This document shows positions 1-7,704 of a stretch of DNA of 34,095 nucleotides, in pieces. The stretch spans positions 1 through 34,095 of the forward strand of contig NZ_JARWOV010000249.1 of NCBI RefSeq assembly GCF_029868855.1, given 5' to 3'. Source of the DNA: Nocardia carnea. GTDB lineage: Bacteria; Actinomycetota; Actinomycetes; Mycobacteriales; Mycobacteriaceae. The position numbers and the translations under genes were made by a program. The notes below the pieces were generated by a model. It had not been told where the DNA came from and made no database searches. It saw only the letters and a program-made list of their open reading frames with translations. The number at the start of each line of letters is the position of its first letter. The first letter of the stretch is position 1.

Positions 1-65
1 TTGTTTTGGTTTGCGTCCCCACCCGCGCCCCGCCGGTTGCCTAAAGCGGGGGGGGTTAAGGGGGC

Positions 66-2300
66 GTGCCACCCGCCCGGGCGGTCCCCACCTTGGGGCC
101 CGCGGCCGGTAACCCCATTGCCTATCTGTACGAGCAGCGCCGCTTCGAAGTGCCCAGCGATCAGATCTCCAACGATATGAAGCTGGCCATCGTCTCCATC
201 GAGGACAAACGCTTCGCCGACCATCACGGTGTGGACTGGCAGGGCACCATCCGTGCCTTCCTCACCAACACCAGCAGCGGTGAGGTACAGCAGGGCGCCT
301 CCACGATCGACCAGCAGTATGTGAAGAACTTCAACCTGCTGGTGGTCGCGAAAACCGATGCCGAACGCCGGGCCGCCATCGAGACCACGCCCGCGCGCAA
401 GATCCGTGAGATCCGCATGGCGCTCACCCTGGACAAAGAGCTGAGCAAGGACGAGATCCTCACCCGGTATCTGAACCTGGTCCCGTTCGGCAACTCCTCC
501 TACGGCATCCAGGACGCCGCCCAGACCTACTTCGGCATCGATGCGAAAGACCTGAACGTCGCACAGTCGGCAATGCTCGCCGGGATGGTGCAGAGCAGTT
601 CGAAGCTGAATCCCTACACCAACCCGGAGGGCGTGACCGTCCGCCGCAACACCGTCCTGGACACCATGATCCAGAACATCCCCAGCCGGGCCGAGGAATT
701 CCGGGCGGCGAAGGCCCAGCCGCTGGGCGTGCTGCCGGAACCGAAGGGTCTGCCGCAGGGCTGCATCGCCGCCGGTGACCGCGGCTTCTTCTGCGACTAC
801 GCGCTGCAGTACCTGGCCGAGGCCGGGCTGAGCCAGGAACAGATCCAGAAGGGCGGATACCTGATCCGCACCACCCTGGATCCCGCCGTGCAGGACGCCG
901 TGAAACGTTCGGTCACCGAGCACGCCGATCCGCATCTGCCGAATATCGCCGAGGTGATGTCGCTGATCGGCCCCGGCAAGGACAAACATCCACTGCTGGC
1001 GATGGCCAGCAGCCGGACCTACGGCCTGAACCGAGAGGCACACGAGACGCTGCTCGCCCAGCCGTATTCGATGGTCGGCGACGGCGCGGGATCGGTGTTC
1101 AAACTGTTCACCACGGCGGCGGCGATGGAGAAGGGCATGGGTATCAACGCCCAGCTCGACGTTCCGGGCAGGTTCGACGCCCGCGGGATGGGTAACGGCG
1201 GCGCCCCCGGCTGCCCGCCCGCTACCTACTGCGTCGAGAACGCCGGTAACTACCGGTCGCCCATGTCGGTGACCGAGGCCCTGGCGACCTCTCCCAACAC
1301 CGCTTTCGTGAAACTCATCCAGGCCGTCGGGGTGACCCCTACGGTGGATATGGCGGTCCGTCTCGGCCTGCGCTCCTACACCGAGCCGGGGACCTCCGGC
1401 TTCGACAACCAGAGCCTGGCCGACATGATCAAGGGCCAGAACCTGGGTTCGTTCACCCTCGGCCCGGTCGCGGTGAATCCGCTGGAGTTGTCGAATGTGG
1501 CGGCCACCTTGGCTTCCGGCGGGACTTGGTGCCCGCCCTCGCCCATCGCGGAGGTGATCGACCGGTACGGCAAACCGGTGCCGCTCACCGAGCAGGCCTG
1601 CGAGCAGGTCGTCGAACCGGGTCTGGCCGATACGCTCGCCAACGCGATGGGCAAAGACCACGATCCCGGCGGTACCGCCGGGGCCGCCGCCGCGGCGACC
1701 GGCTGGCAAGGGCCGGTGGCCGCCAAAACCGGGACCACCGAAAGCCACCGCTCTTCGGCGTTCGTCGGTTTCACCAATTCGATGGCGGGCGCGGCCTACA
1801 TCTACGGCGACAGCCCCACTCCCGGCGAGATCTGCTCCTTCCCGCTGCGCAACTGCCCGGCCAGCGACGCCAACGGCCTGTTCGGCGGTAACGAACCCGC
1901 CCGGAGCTGGTTCAAGGCCGTCAAGGAGGCCTCGGTGAACTTCCCGCCGCCCGCCCTGCCGCCGGTGGACGAGAAGTATGTCCGCGGCGCGGAGAACGCC
2001 CAGGTCCCCGATGTGGTCGGAATGACGGCGGGCGAGGCGACGGCCGCCCTCACCGGCGCCGGTTTCAAGGTCACCTCGGTGACTTCGCCGGGTTCGGCGC
2101 CGAAGGGCACCGTCACCGGGTCGACCCCGAACGGTTCCGCTATTCCGGGTTCGCAGGTGACCATCTACCTCAGCGACGGCACCATCCGGCAGGCGCCGGA
2201 GCCTGGGCGTCCGCCCGCCTCGGCGCCGAACGCCCCCGGCTTGCCACCGCTACCGCCGTTCCTGCCACCGATCCCCATTCCGGTACCGATACCCCGGTGA
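66..2300 (+). CDS. ponA2: PonA2-type bifunctional penicillin-binding protein with PASTA tail (5' end missing)
   Basis: Class A PBP that polymerises lipid II and cross-links peptidoglycan outside the membrane. Glycosyltransferase (GT51) motifs: SIEDKRF with catalytic Glu at residue 46, GASTIDQQ (77-84), RKIREIRMA (111-119) and ILTRYLNLVPFG (131-142). Transpeptidase motifs: SVFK (343-346, nucleophile Ser343), SPN (409-411) and KTGT (554-557). One PASTA domain covers about 645-705, followed by a Pro-rich tail. Paired cysteines (233/243, 383/389, 489/512, 590/597) fit PonA2 of mycobacteria. The usual cytosolic head and transmembrane anchor are absent. The GTG used here sits next to an eight-G run (48-55), and residues 8-14 read unlike the family although VPT...AAGNPIAYLY is on target, so the true start lies upstream of the window or is hidden by sequence errors. 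Assignment to PonA2 rather than PonA1 rests on the PASTA domain and on the metallophosphoesterase neighbour. Confidence 0.93.
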   Translation: MPPARAVPTLGPAAGNPIAYLYEQRRFEVPSDQISNDMKLAIVSIEDKRFADHHGVDWQGTIRAFLTNTSSGEVQQGASTIDQQYVKNFNLLVVAKTDAERRAAIETTPARKIREIRMALTLDKELSKDEILTRYLNLVPFGNSSYGIQDAAQTYFGIDAKDLNVAQSAMLAGMVQSSSKLNPYTNPEGVTVRRNTVLDTMIQNIPSRAEEFRAAKAQPLGVLPEPKGLPQGCIAAGDRGFFCDYALQYLAEAGLSQEQIQKGGYLIRTTLDPAVQDAVKRSVTEHADPHLPNIAEVMSLIGPGKDKHPLLAMASSRTYGLNREAHETLLAQPYSMVGDGAGSVFKLFTTAAAMEKGMGINAQLDVPGRFDARGMGNGGAPGCPPATYCVENAGNYRSPMSVTEALATSPNTAFVKLIQAVGVTPTVDMAVRLGLRSYTEPGTSGFDNQSLADMIKGQNLGSFTLGPVAVNPLELSNVAATLASGGTWCPPSPIAEVIDRYGKPVPLTEQACEQVVEPGLADTLANAMGKDHDPGGTAGAAAAATGWQGPVAAKTGTTESHRSSAFVGFTNSMAGAAYIYGDSPTPGEICSFPLRNCPASDANGLFGGNEPARSWFKAVKEASVNFPPPALPPVDEKYVRGAENAQVPDVVGMTAGEATAALTGAGFKVTSVTSPGSAPKGTVTGSTPNGSAIPGSQVTIYLSDGTIRQAPEPGRPPASAPNAPGLPPLPPFLPPIPIPVPIPR

Positions 2301-2331
2301 TCTCCGGCGGTGACGGCGCGGCGGACAAACT

Positions 2332-2796
2332 CTAGAGCCGCGCCTTCACCGCCGCCGAGATCCGGGAACCGTCGGCCTTCCCGGCGGCCAGCCCGGTCGC
2401 GACCTTCATGACCTGACCCATCTGCCGTTTACCGGGCCGCTCGCCCAGTTCCTCCGCGACCTGCGCGATGGCCGTATCGGCGAGATCGGCGACCTCCGCG
2501 TCGGTCAACTGGGTGGGCAGGTATTCGTCGATGACCCGCGCCTCGGCGTGCTCGTTGGCCGCCAGCTCGCCACGCCCCGCCTGGGTGTAGACCTCCGCGG
2601 CTTCGTTGCGTTTCTTCGATTCCTTGGTCAGCACCGCGACGACCTCCGCATCGGAGAGCTCCCGGGCTTCCTTGCCGGCCACCTCGGCCGTCTGCACAGC
2701 GGCGAGCAGCATCCGCAGCGTGTTGAGCCGAAGCGTGTCCTTCGCCTTCATCGCGGCGGTCATATCGGCGCGTAGCCTCGTTTTCAGTTCCGACAT
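2332..2796 (-). CDS. GatB/YqeY domain-containing protein
   Basis: 154-residue YqeY-like protein. The family shares the tail domain of the GatB amidotransferase subunit; stand-alone members are thought to touch tRNA or aminoacyl-tRNA metabolism, but no reaction is firmly established. The sequence is typical: MSELKTRLRADM at the start, then LRLNTLRMLLAAV, EVVAVLTKESKKRNEAAE, a central IDEYLPTQL and a C-terminal GxxMGQVMKVATGLAAGKADG-type stretch ending in VKARL. The ATG at 2796 is chosen because family proteins begin with this MSELK-like helix; an in-frame extension to 2895 would add 33 Arg/Ala-rich residues unlike the family. Convergent with ponA2, only 31 bp apart. Confidence 0.9.
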   Translation of the reverse strand: MSELKTRLRADMTAAMKAKDTLRLNTLRMLLAAVQTAEVAGKEARELSDAEVVAVLTKESKKRNEAAEVYTQAGRGELAANEHAEARVIDEYLPTQLTDAEVADLADTAIAQVAEELGERPGKRQMGQVMKVATGLAAGKADGSRISAAVKARL

Positions 2797-3000
2797 GGGC
2801 GCAACGGTAGCCGCTGCACCACGCCACGCCCATCGGATTATCCTTCCGCGCCGGGCGTGTCCAGCTGCGGTGATCGGATCGTTTCCCGAGGCCACGGGCT
2901 CGGCGAAGATGCGCGTGAGCAGGTAATCCGCCCGCTACAGCGCGGTAACTGTGGTTCAACACGCTGCGCACTGCGCCTGCTGGTCACCTATGCTGGGCAA

Positions 3001-3963
3001 ATGCCCGTGATCTCGACGTCGGCCCTGCGCCGGACCGCGTTCGGCGCAGCCGGAGCCGCGGCTGCCGGAGTCGGCTACGCCTCACTGATCGAACGCAATG
3101 CCTTTGTTCTCCGCGAAGCCACCATGCCGGTACTGCGGCCGGGTTCGGCTCCGCTGCGGGTGCTGCATATCAGCGATCTGCACATGACCCCCGGGCAGAA
3201 GCTCAAACAGCAGTGGTTGCGTGAACTCGACCGCCTGGAACCGGACCTGGTGATCAACACCGGTGACAATCTGTCCCACCAGAAGGCCGTACCGGCAGTG
3301 GTGCAGTCGCTGGGGCCGCTGTTGTCGCGACCCGGTCTCTTCGTTTTCGGCAGCAACGACTATTTCGCCCCGGTGCCGAAGAACCCGCTGAAGTACTTCG
3401 ACAAGAACCACAAGCGGGTCCACGGCGCCCCGCTGCCGTGGAAGGATCTGCGCGCCGCGTTCACCGAACGCGGCTGGCTGGATCTCACCCACATCCGCCG
3501 CGATATCGAGGTGGGCGGTATCCGAATCGCCAGCGCGGGCGTCGACGACCCGCATATGCAGCGCGACCGCTACGACACCATCGCCGGGGCCCCGAACCCG
3601 CTGGCCGATCTGCGGCTGGGCCTCACCCATTCGCCCGAGCCGCGAGTACTGGACCGCTTCGCCGAGGACGGCTACGACCTGGTGCTGGCGGGTCATACGC
3701 ACGGCGGCCAGCTGTGCCTGCCCGGTTACGGCGCCCTGGTGACCAATTGCGAAATCGACCGCTCCCGTGTGAAGGGCCCGTCCAAATGGGGCGCCCACAC
3801 CCGGCTGCACGTCTCCGCCGGTATCGGCACCTCACCGTGGGCGCCCTACCGCTTCTGCTGCCGCCCCGAAGCGACGCTGCTCACTCTGGTGGCAGTGCCG
3901 CCGACGAAGCCGGCCACCGATTCCGGCCGGGGTGTCTCCACCTCGCAGGCGGTGGCCCGATAG
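3001..3963 (+). CDS. Membrane-anchored calcineurin-like metallophosphoesterase
   Basis: 320-residue metallophosphoesterase of the YkuE/YaeI type. Metal-binding motifs in order: HISDLH (Asp59, His61), NTGDN (Asp89, Asn90), GSND (variant of GNHD, Asn119) and GHTHGG (231-236). An Ala/Gly-rich hydrophobic segment at about 11-27 after an Arg pair suggests a signal anchor placing the enzyme outside the membrane; YkuE-type relatives act on membrane or wall phospho-substrates, but the substrate here is unknown. Start at 3001 is chosen because the hydrophobic N-terminus begins directly there; the longer frame upstream is not hydrophobic or conserved-looking. The M. tuberculosis equivalent next to ponA2 is Rv3683 (recalled synteny). 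A hairpin plus T-run follows the stop. Confidence 0.9.
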   Translation: MPVISTSALRRTAFGAAGAAAAGVGYASLIERNAFVLREATMPVLRPGSAPLRVLHISDLHMTPGQKLKQQWLRELDRLEPDLVINTGDNLSHQKAVPAVVQSLGPLLSRPGLFVFGSNDYFAPVPKNPLKYFDKNHKRVHGAPLPWKDLRAAFTERGWLDLTHIRRDIEVGGIRIASAGVDDPHMQRDRYDTIAGAPNPLADLRLGLTHSPEPRVLDRFAEDGYDLVLAGHTHGGQLCLPGYGALVTNCEIDRSRVKGPSKWGAHTRLHVSAGIGTSPWAPYRFCCRPEATLLTLVAVPPTKPATDSGRGVSTSQAVAR

Positions 3964-3977
3964 GTCTTGCTTCCGAA

Positions 3978-4008
3978 GAAAACCGGCCTCGAGCTGCCGG
4001 TTTCTTTT
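3978..4008 (+). terminator. Rho-independent terminator after the metallophosphoesterase
   Basis: AAACCGGC (3980-3987) pairs with GCCGGTTT (3996-4003) around an 8-nt loop. C and TTTT follow at 4004-4008. It lies 15 bp after the stop codon and before the tRNA gene, so it separates the two units. Confidence 0.75.
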
Positions 4009-4048
4009 CCGGACCGGACCTGGGGTAAGCTACCTCAGGTCCGCTTCA

Positions 4049-4122
<74 letters not shown>

Positions 4123-4145
4123 CTCGTGTGGTCGAGACACGATAG

Positions 4146-4177
4146 ACCCCTGATCAGTTCTTCTGGTCAGGGGTTTT
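4146..4177 (+). terminator. tRNA-Pro terminator overlapping the tetR 3' end
   Basis: ACCCCTGATCAG (4146-4157) pairs with CTGGTCAGGGGT (4163-4174), 12 bp with one G-T wobble and a TTCTT loop, followed by a T-run (4174-4177). It is a strong intrinsic terminator for the tRNA. On the minus strand the same bases encode the last tetR codons and its TGA stop (4154-4156). Confidence 0.85.
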
Positions 4178-4762
4178 CTCGTGTGCGGATCGATTTTTCC
4201 CGGTCAGTGCGGATATTGCCGCACCGAGTTCCGAGCCGGTGGGCAGGACGCCGTCCGGGTGGCTCATCCACTGCATGACCAACCCGTTCAGCAGGAGCAT
4301 GTAGAGCCCGCCGAGGGCCCGGGCCTGCGCCGGATCGAGATCCGGATGCGTTTCGGCCAGCGTGGTCGCGATTTCCGTGGCCCCGATTTCGCTCAGCTCC
4401 CCCATCCGCCCCTGTTCACTGGGCGTCCGGTGGACCCTCACCAAGTTCTCCACACTCGCTACCAGAACCTCCCGGTTGCGCTCGAACAATTCGGCGATCC
4501 CCTCCCAGACCTGCGGGAACGCCGCGGCAGGTGACTGCCCCGCAGTGGCGCGGATCCGGAGTTCGAGGTCGTCGCCGATCACCCGGCCGGTCTCGTCGGT
4601 GAACGCTTCGGTGAGAAGCCGATCCTTGGATCCGAAGTGGTATCCGATGGCGGCGAGACTCACGCCGGCCTGGGTGGCGATATCCCTGGCCGTGGTCGCG
4701 GCGAATCCGCGCTCGTAGATGCAGGTGCGCGCGGCAGCCAGCAGGTCCTCCTTGTTTCCCAT
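4154..4762 (-). CDS. TetR-family transcriptional repressor
   Basis: 202 residues, normal TetR length. The N-terminal helix-turn-helix covers about residues 3-50: GNKEDLLAAA, GFAATTARDIATQAGVS and the recognition-helix end AIGYHFGSKDRLL. The rest is a helical ligand-binding and dimerisation domain with LYMLLLNGLVMQW near the end. It is divergent from the FAD monooxygenase at 4867; the 104-bp gap holds a perfect TTAGACA-TT-TGTCTAA palindrome plus further half-sites, so autoregulation and control of the monooxygenase is the natural inference. Its ligand is unknown. Its last eight codons form the terminator stem of the tRNA-Pro gene converging from the other side. Confidence 0.92.
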   Translation of the reverse strand: MGNKEDLLAAARTCIYERGFAATTARDIATQAGVSLAAIGYHFGSKDRLLTEAFTDETGRVIGDDLELRIRATAGQSPAAAFPQVWEGIAELFERNREVLVASVENLVRVHRTPSEQGRMGELSEIGATEIATTLAETHPDLDPAQARALGGLYMLLLNGLVMQWMSHPDGVLPTGSELGAAISALTGKNRSAHEKTPDQKN

Positions 4763-4785
4763 GACAACACTCTAACCATTCGTCT

Positions 4786-4845
4786 TAGACGTTTGTACTA
4801 GACATCTGTTCTACACCTGTGTTAGACATTTGTCTAAGACATTCG
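4786..4845. promoter_or_regulatory. TetR operator array
   Basis: Half-sites TAGACGTTTGT (4786-4796), TAGACATCTGT (4799-4809), degenerate TACACCTGTGT (4812-4822) and TAGACATTTGT (4823-4833), then TAAGACATTCG (4835-4845). The first three are exactly 13 bp apart. The last two form the perfect palindrome TTAGACA-TT-TGTCTAA (4822-4837). They sit midway between the divergent tetR and monooxygenase starts. Binding by this TetR is inferred. Confidence 0.7.
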
Positions 4846-4866
4846 ATCAAATTCAGCGAGGAACCG

Positions 4867-6126
4867 ATGACCACACATTCCAGCGCCACCGCCCCCAGTG
4901 TGCTGATCTCCGGCGGCGGGATCGCCGGCAACGCCGTCGCCCTGCAACTGTCCCGAGCGGGTATCCGGCCGACCGTGATCGAACGCGCACCAGCCCCCCG
5001 CCCGGGTGGCCAGGCCGTCGACCTCCGTGGACCCAGCCGGACCGTCGCCGAACGGATGGGCCTGATGCCCGGGATCCGCCGGCACCAACTCGACGAACGC
5101 GGCATGCTCCATGTCGATACCGCCGGACGCGAGATCGTCCGTATGCCCGCGGACCTCTTCGGTGGCAACGGCGCGGTCGCCGAGATCGAGATAACCCGCG
5201 GCGATCTGAACCGGGTTCTACTGGACGCAATCTCCGATGCCGCCGGCGAACCGGGCAATCCGGGCGTGGACTACCGGTACGGGGAATGGATTCGCGACCT
5301 GCGCGAACACAGCGGCGGCGTCCAGGTCGACTTCGCCTCGGGTGCGTCCCAGGAATTCGACCTGGTGATCGGCGCAGACGGTCTGCACTCGGCGACCCGC
5401 CGGCTGGCCTTCGGACCGGAAGAACAGTTCAGCACCTATCTCGGCGCCTACACGTCGTACTTCACCATGCCGACCCCGGCCGGAATAGAACCGCACTGGA
5501 TGACCATGTACTCGATACCCGGCGGAATCGTGGCCGGGCTGCGACCCGATGCGAACCCGGCCACCTCGAAGGCGCTGTTCACCATCCGGACTGCCCACGA
5601 TCCGGCACTGCGGCGCGATACCGCGGCCCAGCAGGAACTCATCCGGACAAGCCTCGCCGGCGGCGGCTGGGTGACCGCCACCATCCTCGACGCGATGGCG
5701 CAGGCCGAGGATTTCTACTTCGACGAGATCGCGCGGATCACCATGCCACACTGGACCACCGAACGGGTCGCGCTGGTCGGCGACGCCGGCTACTGCGGGT
5801 CACCACTGAGCGGCCAGGGCACGGCCATGGCGCTGGTGGGCGCCTACGTGCTGGCCGGGGAGATCGCCCGTACCCCGCACGACCCGGCCGCCGCCCTCAC
5901 CCGGTACACCGAAACCCTGCGACCGTTCGTCGAAACCGCACAGCAGTTGCCGCCGGGCGGAGTGAAGGGGATGGCCCCGCGCACCAGGACCGGTATCCGC
6001 GCCGCACACGCCTTCGTCCGCCTCGCGACATCACGGGTGATGCAGCCGTTGATGACCCGCATGCTGTCGGAGACCGAGACCTACACCCTCCCGGAATACC
6101 CGCCGGCCCAACCTGCGCACAGTTGA
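4867..6126 (+). CDS. FAD-dependent monooxygenase (PHBH/TetX-like fold)
   Basis: 419-residue class A flavoprotein monooxygenase: NAD(P)H reduces FAD, which then hydroxylates an aromatic or polyketide-like substrate. Motifs: Rossmann GGGIAG (16-21) ending in VIER (37-40); GADGLHSATR (169-178, the DG motif); and ALVGDAGYCGSPLSGQG (302-318, GD motif contacting FAD ribose and pyrophosphate). The C-terminus is helical, without a thioredoxin-like domain. The ATG at 4867 follows GCGAGGAACC; an in-frame ATG at 4819 lies inside the operator array and is unlikely. Divergent tetR suggests substrate- or drug-inducible expression, as seen for antibiotic-modifying monooxygenases (tetracycline- or rifampicin-type); the substrate cannot be read from sequence. 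Confidence 0.9.
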   Translation: MTTHSSATAPSVLISGGGIAGNAVALQLSRAGIRPTVIERAPAPRPGGQAVDLRGPSRTVAERMGLMPGIRRHQLDERGMLHVDTAGREIVRMPADLFGGNGAVAEIEITRGDLNRVLLDAISDAAGEPGNPGVDYRYGEWIRDLREHSGGVQVDFASGASQEFDLVIGADGLHSATRRLAFGPEEQFSTYLGAYTSYFTMPTPAGIEPHWMTMYSIPGGIVAGLRPDANPATSKALFTIRTAHDPALRRDTAAQQELIRTSLAGGGWVTATILDAMAQAEDFYFDEIARITMPHWTTERVALVGDAGYCGSPLSGQGTAMALVGAYVLAGEIARTPHDPAAALTRYTETLRPFVETAQQLPPGGVKGMAPRTRTGIRAAHAFVRLATSRVMQPLMTRMLSETETYTLPEYPPAQPAHS

Positions 6127-6165
6127 TTTCACCGCTCGCCTCCATGCACCGGACGCGTGGACCTC

Positions 6166-6188
6166 ACCGGCCCGGCGCAGCGGCCGGT
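6166..6188 (+). terminator. Possible terminator hairpin after the monooxygenase
   Basis: ACCGGCC (6166-6172) and GGCCGGT (6182-6188) form a 7-bp GC stem with a 9-nt loop, 40 nt after the stop. No T-run. The rest of the gap to 6372 shows no convincing gene. Confidence 0.4.
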
Positions 6189-6372
6189 CGGCCGGACCGC
6201 GAACCACCACACGCTGTATCAACGATGACGAAACTGTGCGCCGGCGATCGGCGGGTCGGTATCGAGACTTTCTCGAACGACCGTTGCACCGGCGACCACG
6301 TGGGGTGGACGGCAAGTAGCGGTGCTCTGATCGGAACGCAGCCGCGCGCTTTCCAGTCGGCCTGGGCGTCAC

Positions 6373-7671
6373 TCACCGGTGCTGCCCGCGTGCCCGGCCG
6401 CGGGCGGCGGGGACACGCGGACCGGTGGCGCGGCGGGTGCCGATCGCGGCGGGCCGGACGGGACGGTTCGCACCGCGACCCATCCGCACCGAGAGGGCAC
6501 CGCCGACCAGCAACATCCGCATCATGCGTTCGGCGGCATCGGTGAGCAGACGTTCGGCATCGGCCACCGCGTCGGCGAGGGCCATCGGCACCGGGATGAT
6601 CGAGGCTATGGCACCGATGCCGACATCGTGGACCGACGGCGCCCCCTCCCCCAGCGAACCGGCCAGTGCGACCACCGGCACCCCCCGGGCGCGGGACCTA
6701 CGGGCGATTTCGGCCGGTACCTTGCCGTGCGGGGTCTGCAGGTCGATCGCGCCTTCCGCAGTGATCACCAGGTCCGCCCGGGCGATCCGGCGGTCGATAT
6801 CCGCTCCGGTGAGGCCGGAGTCCAGCAGTGCGTCGAACCGGGAGCGCAGCACCGCACCCACTCCGCCGGCCAGCCCCGCGCCGAGCCCGCCGGATGCGCC
6901 GGTCACCGGTCCGATGCGCAGGTCGCCGGGTGCCCGGCCATCGCGTTCGAGTATCGCCGCCCAGTTGTCCAGCGCGAGCGACAGCGCTTCGACCTGGGCT
7001 GGTGTGGCTCCCTTCTGCGGGCCGAACACGCGCGCGACACCGCGGGGGCCGCAGAGCAGGTTGTGCGGATTGCCCGCCACCACGATTTCGGCACGAGACA
7101 GCCGGGGATGCAGGCCGGACAGGTCGAGCCGGGCAGCTCGCGTGAGTTCGTAACCTCCGCGTCCTATTTCGCGGCCGTATCGGTCGAGGATGCGGGCTCC
7201 CAGGGCTTGTAGCGCACCGGCGCCACCGTCGCAAGTCCCGGAATCACCGCAGCCCACCACGATCCGCTCCGCGTCCGAGTCGAGTGCCGCGGCTATGAGC
7301 TGCCCGACCCCGAATGTCGTGGTGGCGCCGGGGTCTCGGCGGTCGCGCGGTACATGCCGCAGTCCCGCGGCGGCGGCTACCTCGACCACGGCCGTCTTCG
7401 CTGCCGGGAACCCGAGCCCGGCCCACTGGGCCCGCACCGGGATGTTCACCGGCCCTGTCACCTCGAGATGATGCAGTGTGCCACTCGTCGCGGCGGCGAG
7501 CATGGCGGCAGTGCCCTCGCCGCCGTCGGCGATCGGGGCGAGATCGACGTGTACGCCGGGCAGGACTCGGCGCAGCCCCGCGGCGATGGCATGCGCCACG
7601 GATTCCGCCCCGAGACTTTCCTTGAATCCGCTGGGTGCCACGAGGATGCGTTGCGGAACGGGTACCGACAT
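6373..7671 (-). CDS. Glycerate kinase, GK-II family (GlxK/GarK type)
   Basis: 432 residues; transfers phosphate from ATP to glycerate, feeding 2- or 3-phosphoglycerate into glycolysis. Family motifs: APSGFKESL (near 10-18), APIADGGEGT, VGCGDSGTCDGGAGALQALG, GPQKGAT, TGASGGLGAGLAGG and ITAEGAIDLQTPHGKVPAEIARR. Start ATG at 7671 is preceded by AAAGGCACCACC. The last ~40 residues are an Arg/Ala/Pro-rich extension beyond the usual ~380-residue family length. It is the last gene of a five-gene minus-strand operon, 33 bp after the SLC13-like permease, so the kinase probably traps the imported carboxylate. Which carbon is phosphorylated cannot be told. Confidence 0.92.
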   Translation of the reverse strand: MSVPVPQRILVAPSGFKESLGAESVAHAIAAGLRRVLPGVHVDLAPIADGGEGTAAMLAAATSGTLHHLEVTGPVNIPVRAQWAGLGFPAAKTAVVEVAAAAGLRHVPRDRRDPGATTTFGVGQLIAAALDSDAERIVVGCGDSGTCDGGAGALQALGARILDRYGREIGRGGYELTRAARLDLSGLHPRLSRAEIVVAGNPHNLLCGPRGVARVFGPQKGATPAQVEALSLALDNWAAILERDGRAPGDLRIGPVTGASGGLGAGLAGGVGAVLRSRFDALLDSGLTGADIDRRIARADLVITAEGAIDLQTPHGKVPAEIARRSRARGVPVVALAGSLGEGAPSVHDVGIGAIASIIPVPMALADAVADAERLLTDAAERMMRMLLVGGALSVRMGRGANRPVRPAAIGTRRATGPRVPAARGRARGQHR

Positions 7672-7704
7672 GGTGGTGCCTTTCGAGAGAGCCGACCACA
7701 CGGG

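Noticed and set aside
6164..6376. 70-residue minus-strand frame whose GTG overlaps the glycerate kinase stop
   Set aside because: The GTGA coupling is tempting, but codons such as AGA, GCA, CTA and CTT and the lack of any domain argue against it.
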